Assembly (NCBI GenBank): GCA_016716135.1
Contig: JADJWX010000028.1
Coordinates: 268,821-332,820, forward strand
Direction: 5' to 3'
From: Lewinellaceae bacterium
GTDB taxonomy: Bacteria; Bacteroidota; Bacteroidia; Chitinophagales; Saprospiraceae
DNA length: 64,000 nucleotides
In this document: positions 55,264 to 64,000 of the stretch, in pieces
Numbering within the stretch: position 1 is the stretch's first letter
Layout of the letters: each line of letters starts with the position of its first letter
Translations under genes and position numbers: made by a program
Notes under the pieces: generated by a model
What the model saw: only the letters and a program-made list of their open reading frames with translations
Told to the model about the DNA's origin: nothing
Databases searched by the model: none

Positions 55264-55521
55264 TGTTTAAATTAGAAAATTCAAAAATTTAATGACAAAA
55301 ATAGAAAAAAAGCCTGATTAACAGGAGCATACATTAAGCTCGACTCGGTTATTGATTCGGACAACTAAAGTTATAACATCAAACATATCAAGCGTCTACC
55401 GATGGCAAGGTACAATTCTGAATGCAAAGTATCGATAAACTATATTGTCGTTCAACTATTTTTGTGGAGAACCTGCAACCAACAGTTAAATAGCTGTGAG
55501 TAAAATCAATATTATTGTGCA
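55264..55521. other. 258-bp AT-rich intergenic region
   Basis: No gene recognised. It contains a near-match DnaA box on the minus strand (TGTGGAGAA, 55463-55471), consistent with being on the flank of the origin candidate at 56.7-57.2 kb. Confidence 0.35.
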
Positions 55522-56622
55522 TTACGAACCACCTGCTTTCTCCACATTCATGTCTGCTTTTCCACAATTCAACAGGTATGTAACATATAACACTGCACTA
55601 AGCAGCAGAACAGCTCCCGCCTGATGCAACACACCCAAGACAACAGGAATCTGGCCAATACAATTAATTAAAGTCAAAATCCCAAGAGTAATCTGAAGAA
55701 AAAGGGCACAAAGCATAAACATGATTCCTTTGCGCAGTTGCACTGAAATTTCCAAACGAATAACCCTCCAGGAAAAGTATAATACTATGATTGTCAGTAA
55801 ATAAGCTGTATTCCGATGTAAAAATTGAATTAATGCCGGCATGAAGGGATTGGAATCATATGCTGCAAAACTATCCAGTTTCCACTGAGAAAAATCCAAT
55901 AAAATTGAAGGCACAAAGCCCCCTTGCATCGCAGGCCAAGTAGGATAAAAAAGGCCCGCTTTTGTACCCGACATCAGTGCGCCAAATGCTATTTGAACGA
56001 AAGTGAGCAGGAACAAAAACCAACTAAATCTTGCCAACATTCGATTGTGGAAAACCGAATGTTTCAGATTAAAAGCAACAAAAGTTGTCCACAATAAGTA
56101 ACAGAATATTACCAACGCCATACAAAGATGCAAGGTCAAATTATAGGCATTAACCCAGGGGCGCTCAATCAATCCACTGGCAACCATCGCCCATCCAAAG
56201 AAGCCTTCCAACCCGGCCAATAATACGACCACTACCAACCGGGGCACTAACGGTCGGGAAAACATGCCGCGCCATAAAAACCAGGCAAACGGAATGATAA
56301 ATACAAAAAACATTAAGCGTGCCCACAAGCGATGAAAATACTCCCAGAAGTAAATAAACTTGAAGTCCGACAAGCTAATACCCTGATTGATCTTCTGGTA
56401 TTGCGGTGTTGCCTTATACAGATCAAAAGCCTCTTCCCAGGCTTCAGCGCTTAAGGGCGGTACCGTACCCGTGACAACCTCCCAGCGGGTTATGCTCAAA
56501 CCACTCCCGGTCAGCCGTGTCACACCGCCAATGATAATTTGAAAAAAAATCATAACAAGCCCGGTGATCAGCCAAAGCCGGACAATTTTGGGCACCCGGG
56601 TATTTTCTACATATCGAAACAT
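55522..56622 (-). CDS. ctaA: Heme A synthase (CtaA/COX15)
   Basis: 366 residues with eight hydrophobic helices. N-terminal IIIGGVTRLTGSGLSITRWE and the following helices are the CtaA/COX15 signature. Heme-ligand histidines lie in EYFHRLWARL, NLTLHLCMAL, FLHRNTAYLL and VLHQAGAVLL. It oxidises heme O to heme A for cytochrome c oxidase. The cyoE/ctaB partner is not in the window. Confidence 0.95.
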   Translation of the reverse strand: MFRYVENTRVPKIVRLWLITGLVMIFFQIIIGGVTRLTGSGLSITRWEVVTGTVPPLSAEAWEEAFDLYKATPQYQKINQGISLSDFKFIYFWEYFHRLWARLMFFVFIIPFAWFLWRGMFSRPLVPRLVVVVLLAGLEGFFGWAMVASGLIERPWVNAYNLTLHLCMALVIFCYLLWTTFVAFNLKHSVFHNRMLARFSWFLFLLTFVQIAFGALMSGTKAGLFYPTWPAMQGGFVPSILLDFSQWKLDSFAAYDSNPFMPALIQFLHRNTAYLLTIIVLYFSWRVIRLEISVQLRKGIMFMLCALFLQITLGILTLINCIGQIPVVLGVLHQAGAVLLLSAVLYVTYLLNCGKADMNVEKAGGS

Positions 56623-56679
56623 GAAAGAAACTTTTCTATAAATTTCAGGATATCCAAGGATAAGTGGTTTATCTGCGGC

Positions 56680-57300
56680 AATTAAAACAAAACAAAAATA
56701 GACGGCTTTTCGTCATACACTTTCCACCGTTCAGTAATTGATAATAATAATAAACTAGTTAATAAATAAAACTCCAAGGCCATCATTAGGACTGTTAGTT
56801 TGTGGAAAACGTTATAACTGCAAGAGCTAGTTTTTTTCTCCATGCTCGAACGGCACTTATGCACAGGTTCATTCTGTATGAGTAAATTAATATTCAACGA
56901 TTTAGGTGGTATTCCACAGGCTTGTTAAGAAGTTGTATTGGATTCGTCTTGGTCTTTTTAAAATAGTTTTTGCTGTTAATTATCGTTGGCCATTTCCCTG
57001 TTTATACACAGCCGGTTGCCAATTTCGACCGAATTTGGCTATTTGCCGTTGAGCATGTTGGTATCCCGGATTTTACTAAAAAGTTTTCCACAGATGGCCT
57101 TTCAAAAGGCTGCAAAATTAGGCTCTGAAAACCAGGTATTTAGAAATACTGCGTTTTGCGATGTGGATAAGTAGGTGAAACAAAAAATTTATATTTAAAT
57201 TAGCCTGTAGTTATATTCATTTTCAACTACTTAGATAAGCATTGATTCAATACCTGCGATATCGCCCCGGGAAGAGTCCTATTTAGTTAAAACAATTTTT
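56680..57300. other. Candidate replication origin (oriC) with DnaA-box cluster
   Basis: A roughly 690-bp non-coding AT-rich stretch lies between the divergent ctaA and SRAP genes. Exact TTATNCACA boxes occur at 56857-56865 (TTATGCACA), 57002-57010 (TTATACACA) and 57162-57170 (TGTGGATAA, the perfect TTATCCACA on the minus strand). One-mismatch boxes TTTTCCACA occur at 56801-56809 (minus) and 57084-57092. Very AT-rich segments flank the boxes (56740-56775, 57180-57230) and could be unwinding elements. Two parS-type sites lie about 3 kb away. dnaA is not adjacent, as is common in Bacteroidota. Confidence 0.6.
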
Positions 57301-57310
57301 CAAACAACAT

Positions 57311-57997
57311 ATGTGTGGTAGGTACTCTTTTGTTCCGACAAAAAAGCAATTGGATGAGCAACTTCATGAGATTGAACTTCCAACAACCCTTCAAATTAGT
57401 TTTAACATAGCACCAACCCAAACAGCTTATGTCATTACAAATGATCAACCTAAAATTTTGCAACAAATGCATTGGGGCCTGCTGCCCTACTGGAGCAAAG
57501 ACGGTGCAATCAGCGGTAAACTGATTAATGCCCGGGCTGAAAGTATTTTTGAAAAACCTTCATTTCGCGTGCCGGCAGCACGAAGACATTGTCTGGTTCC
57601 GGCTGATAGTTTTTATGAGTGGCGCACCCTACCAGGAAAACGAAAAGTCCCTTACCGGATTAAACTTAAAAACGAAAAACTTTTATTTATGGCAGGTATC
57701 TGGGATGTTTGGCGCAATTCAGATAATATGCTCTACTCCTTTTCCATTATTACAACCACCCCAAATACTGAAGTGGCTACTTTGCATAACCGGATGCCGG
57801 TGTTATTGTTGGAGCGAGAGGGTCAGCAGCTTTGGCTGGACACTACGGATCCGGAAGAAACCCGGGCGATGTTAGTTCCGCCAGATAATGACATACTCGA
57901 AGTATACCGCGTTTCCGAGCGGTTAAATACACCGGGAACAGATGGTAAAGATTTGCACCGGCGCGTGGACGAAGACAATGCGTTTACATTGTTCTGA
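57311..57997 (+). CDS. SRAP-domain (HMCES/YedK) DNA-protein crosslink protein
   Basis: 228 residues. It begins MCGRYSF, with the catalytic Cys 2 exposed after Met removal, which forms a thiazolidine crosslink with abasic sites in single-stranded DNA. Other invariant parts are RHCLVPADSFYEWR with the Glu, LINARAES, and LHNRMPVLLL with the His. It protects abasic DNA during replication and repair. Lies directly beside the oriC candidate, divergent from ctaA. Confidence 0.95.
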   Translation: MCGRYSFVPTKKQLDEQLHEIELPTTLQISFNIAPTQTAYVITNDQPKILQQMHWGLLPYWSKDGAISGKLINARAESIFEKPSFRVPAARRHCLVPADSFYEWRTLPGKRKVPYRIKLKNEKLLFMAGIWDVWRNSDNMLYSFSIITTTPNTEVATLHNRMPVLLLEREGQQLWLDTTDPEETRAMLVPPDNDILEVYRVSERLNTPGTDGKDLHRRVDEDNAFTLF

Positions 57998-58008
57998 CAA
58001 TGCGTCCA

Positions 58009-60135
58009 TCACGCAAATACGTTGTATACCACCCAGGCCAACAGGTATGCCATCAAACTCATATAGGAAAACTGAAGTAACGGCCATTTCCAACTTCCGG
58101 TTTCGCGTTTTACCACGGCCATAGTGCTCATGCACTGCATTGCCAGGGCATAAAATACCAGCAGCGACAATGCAGTAGCCAGTGTGTACACCGGGGTACC
58201 ACTGTCCTCAAACCGCGCCTTTTTCATTTTTTCGCGAAGTATGAAGGCATCCTCCGAACTTCCAATACTGTAAATTGTCGACATCGTTCCGACAAATACT
58301 TCCCGTGCAGCAAACGAAGCGATCAGGGCAATACCAATTTTCCAATCGTACCCCAGCGGGCGAATTGCCGGTTCAATCACCTTGCCCAGATAACCGGCAT
58401 AGGATGCTTCGAGTTGGTATGCTGCCAACAGGTCGGCTGCTTCCGTTTGGTTAAGTTGTTGTTTTTGAGCCTCTTGCCTGGCTTTTGTTGCTGCCTGAGC
58501 CATTGCGTCGCCAGGGCCGAAACGCGCTAATGCCCAAAGTACCATTGAGATAACCAAAATAATTTTTCCGGCGCCAATGACAAAAGCGCCTACTTTTTCC
58601 CAAACGGTAAGCCAAAGATTTCGCCAGTGTGGTATCCGGTAAACAGGTAATTCTATCGCCAGGTAGGACGATTCGCGTGTGTGCAACACTTTTTTCATCA
58701 AATATCCCGAGGCAAAAGCAGCAACAACACCTAATGCATACATGCTACCGAAGGTCAAACTTTGCCAGGAGAATATCCAAAAAACCCGTTTGTCCGGTAC
58801 CGCCAGGCCAATCAACACCGCATAAACGGGCAGGCGGGCGCTACAACTGATAAATGGGGTCACCATCGTTGTGATCAGGCGTTCTTTCCAGTTGCCGATT
58901 GTTCGACTGCTCATGATGGCCGGCACAGCACACGCGCCTCCACTTATCAGGGATACCACGCTGCGCCCGTTCATTCCAAAACGGCGCATGGTTTTGTCAA
59001 AAATAAAAACTACCCTGGCCATGTAGCCAATTTCCTCCAAAACCGTAATCAGAAAAAACAGAATGGCTATTTGTGGAATAAATACTAAAATGCCACTTAA
59101 ACCTGCCAGTATCCCATCCGTTATTAAATCGGTGGACCAGTGTACCGGTAATATGTCGGTTAGCCAAACATTCAATTGGGCAAAAAACTGCTCAATCCAG
59201 TCCATTGGCACTGTACTCCAATCATAAATTGCCTGGAAGACGAGCAGCATCACAAAAAAAAACAACAATGGTCCCCACCAGCGGTGGGTTACGACGGCGT
59301 CAATTTGGTCCGTTGGTGTACTTGGAAATTGAGGAGGGCGTTGCACCGCTTCCTGGACAATCGGCGTAAACCGGTCGTAGCGATCCAATGTTTCATCGAC
59401 CTGAAAACGCAAAGAAGCCAAGCCTTTGTCTTGCACAATCGCCCGGAGCGTTTCCTGATTTTGCTCAGATAGAAACGGCAGCCATTCGTAGTGATGTGCA
59501 AGGAGCAATGCCTGGTAGGCATTCGTTAAAGAAAAATTCAGGCATACGGCTTCGGCTACCTGTTTTTCTACTTCCTGAAGCGGGTAAAAGTGTTTTTCAG
59601 AAAAAGCAGTTGAGTCAGATAATTTCTCTATTTCAGCAATCAGTTTTTGGATATTGGCCCCCGTTCGGCCACTAATTGCCACAACAGGAATACCCAAACG
59701 ATCGGCAAGCACACCGGCATTTACTTTGATCCCAATCTCCTCGGCAGTGTCCGACATATTCAACGCCATCATTACCGGGATATCCAGATCCAGTAATTGG
59801 GTGAGCAGCAGCAAATGCTTTTCCAAATGCGTAGCGTCGGCAACGTAAATAACCACATTAGGATAATGCGCATCCTTCGGGTTAGTCAGTACTGATGCAA
59901 CGATCTTTTCATCAGAAGAAGTGGGATACAAACTGTAGGTACCCGGTAAATCGGTCAGTATAGCCTGCCGACCACTTGGAAATTGCATGCGCCCTTCCTT
60001 GATCTCAACAGTTATGCCCGGGAAATTGCCGGTCTTTTGCCGTAAGCCAGTCAACTGATTGAAAATTGTCGACTTTCCACAGTTGGGGTTCCCTACCAAG
60101 GCAATGTTTAACAATTTATCCCGGGCTTCGCTCAT
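58009..60135 (-). CDS. feoB: Ferrous iron transporter B
   Basis: 708 residues. Cytoplasmic G-domain: P-loop GNPNCGKSTIFNQLTG, LRQKTGNFPGITVEIKEG, LTDLPGTYSLYP and NMSDTAEE. The membrane part has the two gate motifs with about ten helices, including GRSVVSLISGGACAVPAIMS and FISCSARLPVYAVLIG. It imports Fe(II). Its start overlaps the feoA stop by 4 bases, so the two are translationally coupled. Confidence 0.95.
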   Translation of the reverse strand: MSEARDKLLNIALVGNPNCGKSTIFNQLTGLRQKTGNFPGITVEIKEGRMQFPSGRQAILTDLPGTYSLYPTSSDEKIVASVLTNPKDAHYPNVVIYVADATHLEKHLLLLTQLLDLDIPVMMALNMSDTAEEIGIKVNAGVLADRLGIPVVAISGRTGANIQKLIAEIEKLSDSTAFSEKHFYPLQEVEKQVAEAVCLNFSLTNAYQALLLAHHYEWLPFLSEQNQETLRAIVQDKGLASLRFQVDETLDRYDRFTPIVQEAVQRPPQFPSTPTDQIDAVVTHRWWGPLLFFFVMLLVFQAIYDWSTVPMDWIEQFFAQLNVWLTDILPVHWSTDLITDGILAGLSGILVFIPQIAILFFLITVLEEIGYMARVVFIFDKTMRRFGMNGRSVVSLISGGACAVPAIMSSRTIGNWKERLITTMVTPFISCSARLPVYAVLIGLAVPDKRVFWIFSWQSLTFGSMYALGVVAAFASGYLMKKVLHTRESSYLAIELPVYRIPHWRNLWLTVWEKVGAFVIGAGKIILVISMVLWALARFGPGDAMAQAATKARQEAQKQQLNQTEAADLLAAYQLEASYAGYLGKVIEPAIRPLGYDWKIGIALIASFAAREVFVGTMSTIYSIGSSEDAFILREKMKKARFEDSGTPVYTLATALSLLVFYALAMQCMSTMAVVKRETGSWKWPLLQFSYMSLMAYLLAWVVYNVFA

Positions 60136-60365
60136 ACATCAATCAAGATACTGGAGGCTTCTTCTTCGCGTAGTGCAAGGCGGACCCCATCCGCTTTAAT
60201 GTAATATGCGCTGCCAAACGGCGCCGTACGGACCATTTCAATTAATGTCCCGGGAAGTAAACCCATTGCAGTCAATTTGCCTGCCAATGCAGGGTCTTCA
60301 AATGCAAGCGCATGGGCACTTTCGTGTACTTTCAAATCGGGAATCGTACGGTAACGGCGTTGCAT
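60132..60365 (-). CDS. feoA: Ferrous iron transport protein A
   Basis: 77 residues, SH3-like fold. FeoA features: a start leading to AHALAFEDPALAGKLTAMGL, then LPGTLIEMVRTAPFGSAYYI and a final LALREEEASSILI. It modulates FeoB and is the first gene of the feoAB unit. No Fur box was recognised upstream. Confidence 0.88.
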   Translation of the reverse strand: MQRRYRTIPDLKVHESAHALAFEDPALAGKLTAMGLLPGTLIEMVRTAPFGSAYYIKADGVRLALREEEASSILIDV

Positions 60366-60572
60366 AATGCAGGAAATCTAGACAGACCTGTTGATTTAGA
60401 CAAAATCCAAACAATGCAAAAGTAGGGCTTGTTCAGTAATGCAACTTAAAAAAATAGGAAAGGAATTTGTCAGCATTCAGACGCCCCGCATATAACGGGC
60501 AAAACTCTGGGAAATGCATAGTTCATATGCTATTGAAAAATCAACCTTGTGCGTGACAGAAATCATTGAATA
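60366..60572. other. Intergenic, no recognised feature
   Basis: About 207 bases between feoA and the downstream end of the oxidoreductase gene; it probably holds the feoAB promoter. Confidence 0.3.
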
Positions 60573-61727
60573 CTAAAATGCTAACCATTTTTCAGTACTG
60601 TTACCGCTGGCAATTACACGTTCAATAAACTGCATGCCGCGTACGCCATCGGCCACTGTCGGGTAATCCTTATCCAACGAATCAGGTGTTCTTCCCTCTT
60701 GGCGTGCGCGGATACAGCGTGCAAAATTCCGGTAAATAGTTGCAAAAGCTTCCAGGTAACCTTCGGGGTGCCCGGCCGGTATGCGCGTGCTGGCCTGTGC
60801 TTCCGGGTAAAGTGTACCCACACCTGTGCGATATACCTGGGCCGGTTTATCCAACCATTTGACCAGCAGGGTGTTAGGCTCCATTTGATGCCATTCCAAT
60901 CCGCCTTTTTCGCCATAAACCCGGATATTCAGATTGTTTTCTTCACCGGCGCTGATTTGGCTGGCATGCAGGATTCCTTTGGCCCCATTCTCAAAACGCA
61001 ACAGCACATTACCGTCATCATCAAGCAACCGCCCGGGGACGAAAGTGCTGATGTCGGCACAGAGTTCGGTAATTTTTAACCCCGTAACATATTCGGCCAG
61101 GTTTTCGGCATGTGTACCAATATCCCCCATTGCGCCGGCAATGCCGCTTCGAAGTGGGTCGGTTCGCCAGGCTGCTTGTTTTTGGCCGGTTGATTCAAGG
61201 TTGGTGCTTAACCACCCTTGAGGATATTCCACTACAATTTTTCGGAGTTGCCCCAATGCACCGTGCCGGATCATCTGCCGGGCCTGTTTGACCATGGGGT
61301 AGCCGGTATAGTTATGGGTAAGCGCGAATAATAAACCTGTTTCATTCACCACTTTTTCCAACTCATGTGCTTCGTTTAAATTGAAAGCCCGGCTAACTGT
61401 CACAAGTAACAACAAAGCCATTTTGTAAAGCCTTCAGTTTATGCGGGAGACGTGTCATATAGTTGGAATTTACGATAGACAAAATACATGCACTTGCTGT
61501 TCCGGGGCGCCTTTTCCCTGATCAATCATTTCTTCGAATTCGGTAAACACGATCTCGGCCGGTAAACCCAGCTCTGCTCCTGACGCCGCTGATTTTTCCG
61601 GATCACTGCTGAAAGCGCCGCAAACCAATTCAATTTCGCCATCCAGTGCCGCAGCCATTCGGTGTACACCGCCGATAAAGGCGCCAATACCGCCTCCGAT
61701 CATGCCCATGCGTAATTTTTGTTTCAT
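60573..61727 (-). pseudogene. Gfo/Idh/MocA family oxidoreductase, broken by frameshifts
   Basis: Two frames together cover one protein. The N-terminal part (from 61727) has the Rossmann motif MGMIGGGIGAFIGGVHRMAA and ends prematurely at 61470-61472 (VHVFCLS then stop). In the third frame SIVNSNYM, then KLKALQNGFVV and TCD are readable. The remainder (60573 to about 61400) carries RAFNLNEAHELEKVV onwards with NYTGYPMVKQARQM and LHASQISAGEENNLNIRVYG. The expected DKPV motif near the active-site Lys is damaged by a small deletion near 61400. At least two indels lie within 61390-61480. This is either a decaying gene or consensus error. A family member of about 380 residues is expected. Confidence 0.75.
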
Positions 61728-61862
61728 TGGTGTAATTTTTTTTGAATCGACAATATAGGAAACGGCATGAGAGTTGACATCCTGAATATGTCACCATCTT
61801 TGAATGGCTAAATTGAAAAGAAATTCGCGTACTTTGAAAATTCATTCCAACAACTCCGGCAT

Positions 61863-62639
61863 ATGATGGAAGAGCAATTTATTCCTGGAGTACATAATGA
61901 CTGTGATCGCTGGTGTGAACGTTGCCCGTTTACAGCGCGTTGCCGGGTATTGCTAATGAGCGCGGAATTTTCGGAGTGAAACTACGATCCGGCCGATCCG
62001 GCATTTTGGCAAAATATCAAAAAGAATTTTGAGGGCGTACTTGAAATGCTGGATAAAATGATGGCAGATATGGGCATTGATCCGGATGAAATTACGGATC
62101 AATCGGATGAAAAGCCGGATCCAACTATTCAGGCGCTTGAACGGGATATGCGTGATAAATCCATGCAATATGCCAATGCCGTGAATGATTTTTTTGAACG
62201 TAATGCCGGCTATTTTGAAGTTAAAAGTGAACAATTGGAAGAGCAAATTGAAGATGGTCGACCGGTCGATGTGGAGCGCTGGCAATTTTTTCAGGATGCG
62301 GTGGATGTCATTCGCTGGTATCAGTATTTTATTTCTGCTAAAGTTCACCGGGCTATTGGTGGTATGGAGCACCTGGAAGAATTTGACGACCCGTTGCAAA
62401 GCGACTCAAACGGAAGTGCAAAAATTGCCAATATTGCCATTGAGCGCAGCCTTGGGGCATGGGAGGTTATTGGCCGGCAATTAATTGAAAAAAAAGAGGA
62501 GATATGGGTCCTCCAACAACAACTCCAACATCTTCGGGCAGAATTAGACCGGATTTTCCCTAAATTAAAAAATTTTCACCGACCGGGTTTTGATGATGAA
62601 CCGGATAATACCATGCGTCTGGAGTTTAATCCGAATTAG
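61863..62639 (+). CDS. Four-cysteine protein of unknown function, in-frame stop near residue 39
   Basis: The frame starts at the ATG at 61863 and reads MMEEQFIPGVHNDCDRWCERCP and FTARCRVLLMSAEFSE, with a CX3CX2CX5C cluster that could bind Zn or an Fe-S cluster. It then meets TGA at 61977-61979 in frame, after which NYDPADPAFWQNIKKNFEGV and on to 62639 continue in the same frame. The distal part alone can start at ATG 62046 (197 residues). It is helical, with VEKWQFF-like, DAVDVIRWYQYFISAKVHRA and LEEQIEDGRP segments, and ends with an acidic tail. The TGA is probably an error or a mutation, not read-through; no selenocysteine element is visible. No family was recognised. Confidence 0.6.
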
Positions 62640-62669
62640 GTAAGTGTACACCAATAGAATAGAATGCAT

Positions 62670-64000
62670 ATGGCCGCTTTACACGATTCCACCCTGCTTC
62701 GTCAACAAGCATATATTAATGGAAATTGGGAAGATGCAAATTCGGGGAAGGTGTTCCCGGTAACCAACCCGGCAACTGGCGAACTGTTGACGCAGGTAGC
62801 CGATTGTGGCGCCGCTGAAACGCAGGCAGCTATCGGAGCAGCCAACGGAGCCCTTCCGGCCTGGCGTGCTCTGCCGGCAGCCAAACGCGGTGTTATCCTG
62901 AAGCGTTGGCACCAGCTTATCCTGGAAAATGCCGAAGACCTGGCTCTGTTGATGACATTGGAGCAGGGCAAACCGCTTTCAGAATCACGGGGCGAAATAC
63001 TTTACGGGGCTTCTTTTATCGAGTGGTTCATTGAAGAGGGCCGCCGGGTGTATGGCGATATCATTCCGCCGCATGCATCGGGTTTGCGGGTGCTGGTTTT
63101 TAAGGAACCTGTTGGGGTGGTGGCAGCGATCACTCCCTGGAATTTTCCAAATGCCATGATAACACGAAAAGTTGCACCTGCCCTGGCAGCGGGTTGCACG
63201 GTTGTGGTAAAACCTTCCGAAGAAACCCCGCTTTCAGCCTTGGCATTGGCTGAACTAGCAACACGTGCGGGCATACCGCCCGGGGTACTAAATATTGTAA
63301 CGGGCCTTGATGCGCCGACTATTGGGAAAACGCTGACCGACAGCCCGGTGGTCCGCAAACTTTCTTTTACCGGAAGTACTGAAGTTGGAAAACAACTCAT
63401 GCGCCAATGCGCCGATACCGTAAAAAAAATTTCGCTCGAGCTCGGCGGTAATGCTCCGTTTATCGTTTTCGATGATGCTGATGTAGATGCTGCAGTGAAA
63501 GGTGCAATTGCCTCCAAATACCGGAACATAGCCAAACTTGTATTTGGCTGGCGGGTTGCCCAAAGTGGCGTGTATAATGAATTTGTAAAAAAATTTACCA
63601 TTGCCGTTCAAAATCAGAAAGTGGGCAACGGCACGGATATGGGTGTGCAAATCGGGCCGCTCATCAATGCCGATGCGGTGGAAAAAGTGGAACGTCTGCT
63701 GGCCGATGCTGTAAAAAAAGGCGCCCGTGTGCTGACCGGTGGCCAGGCACTTCAAGGTACTTTTTACCAGCCGACGGTGCTGGCTGATGTACAGGCTGGC
63801 ATGGCCATTTTGCAGGAAGAAATTTTTGGGCCGGTAGCACCGGTTACCCGGTTCGAGACAGAAGAAGAAGTTATTCAGTTGGCTAACAATACCCAATACG
63901 GCCTGGCTTCGTATTTCTATGGCAGGATGTGGGGCGCATTTTCGGGTTGCAGAGAGGCACTGGAATATGGGATGGTAAGGTGTAAATACCGGAATTTTGG
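62670..64000 (+). CDS. gabD: NAD(P)-dependent succinate-semialdehyde dehydrogenase, partial and indel-damaged
   Basis: From the ATG at 62670 (or 62664) it reads MAALHDSTLLRQQAYINGNW, typical GabD. Present motifs: VGVVAAITPWNFPNAMITRK, KPSEETPLSALALAEL, FTGSTEVGKQLM, KKISLELGGNAPFIVFDDAD, and GPVAPVTRF with NNTQYGLASYFYG. The region 63521-63570, which should encode the catalytic Cys motif (GQTC), reads YRNIAKLVFGWRVAQSG in frame; shifted frames recover QTC-like codons, so compensating indels destroy it here. After 63925 further indels scramble the family C-terminus. The window ends within the gene. The damage looks like base-calling or assembly error. Confidence 0.85.
   Translation, partial: MAALHDSTLLRQQAYINGNWEDANSGKVFPVTNPATGELLTQVADCGAAETQAAIGAANGALPAWRALPAAKRGVILKRWHQLILENAEDLALLMTLEQGKPLSESRGEILYGASFIEWFIEEGRRVYGDIIPPHASGLRVLVFKEPVGVVAAITPWNFPNAMITRKVAPALAAGCTVVVKPSEETPLSALALAELATRAGIPPGVLNIVTGLDAPTIGKTLTDSPVVRKLSFTGSTEVGKQLMRQCADTVKKISLELGGNAPFIVFDDADVDAAVKGAIASKYRNIAKLVFGWRVAQSGVYNEFVKKFTIAVQNQKVGNGTDMGVQIGPLINADAVEKVERLLADAVKKGARVLTGGQALQGTFYQPTVLADVQAGMAILQEEIFGPVAPVTRFETEEEVIQLANNTQYGLASYFYGRMWGAFSGCREALEYGMVRCKYRNF

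Noticed and set aside
61977..61979. TGA as selenocysteine codon
   Set aside because: No SECIS-like hairpin is visible directly downstream and the family context gives no selenoprotein.
1..64000. tRNA or rRNA genes
   Set aside because: No cloverleaf with CCA end or rRNA-like segment was recognised in any intergenic gap by eye.

Overview
The window is a chromosomal stretch of a Bacteroidota bacterium, most likely of the Saprospiria (Saprospiraceae or Lewinella-like). The evidence is direct: several secreted proteins end in type IX secretion (T9SS) C-terminal sorting domains, there is a SusC/SusD outer-membrane pair, a giant protein carries SprB-type repeats and a choice-of-anchor V-like N-terminus, a DUF4175-type coiled-coil membrane protein is present, and upstream regions carry the TAnnTTTG promoter motif of this phylum. 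No tRNA, rRNA, CRISPR array, prophage or insertion sequence was recognised. Coding density is high.

Layout. 1-9.3 kb: a partial secreted esterase-like protein, then mostly + strand metabolic and membrane genes (methyltransferase, MacB-type permease, DUF1684 protein, GH109-like oxidoreductase, mini-ferredoxin, FAH-family hydrolase). An AT-rich accessory gene follows that looks like an effector-associated domain (EAD11-type) fused to a ubiquitin-like domain, and then an amidohydrolase-like protein without canonical metal ligands. 9.4-18 kb: DUF4175 protein, then on the - strand a family 2 glycosyltransferase, a prohibitin-like protein, PheS, a lipoprotein and an orphan sensor kinase. 18.4-24.6 kb: T9SS-exported surface proteins. 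24.6-29 kb: housekeeping (XerD, EVE protein, YceD-RpmF, RidA, TrpS). 29-35 kb: SusD/SusC and a membrane acetyltransferase. 35.5-47.3 kb: fused isobutyryl-CoA mutase IcmF, NadB, a beta-barrel protein, a pseudouridine synthase with a long repetitive tail, and a 1444-residue SprB-repeat surface protein. 47.6-51.2 kb: a FadN-like/thiolase beta-oxidation pair. 51.4-62 kb: OmpA/PD40 protein, ThrC, hydrolase, heme A synthase, SRAP protein, FeoAB and a broken oxidoreductase. The window ends inside a damaged succinate-semialdehyde dehydrogenase gene.

Two features suggest that the 53-57 kb region is close to the replication origin. A perfect 16-bp parS-type ParB site and a one-base variant flank and lie inside thrC. 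A roughly 690-bp AT-rich intergenic region between the heme A synthase and SRAP genes holds three exact TTATNCACA DnaA boxes plus near-matches.

Long perfect palindromes recur at gene ends, some sharing ACCTGTCAGGT-like ends or a GACTYGAAGTC core. One related palindrome sits inside the icmF coding sequence and is translated.

Several genes are broken by small indels: the SprB-unrelated 1172-codon surface gene, thiolase, the OmpA gene, the Gfo/Idh/MocA gene, a 4-Cys protein gene and the aldehyde dehydrogenase. Their concentration in the last 2.7 kb, and the loss of catalytic motifs by compensating shifts, suggest many are consensus errors of the assembly; the homopolymer-linked ones elsewhere could be either errors or real switching or decay.
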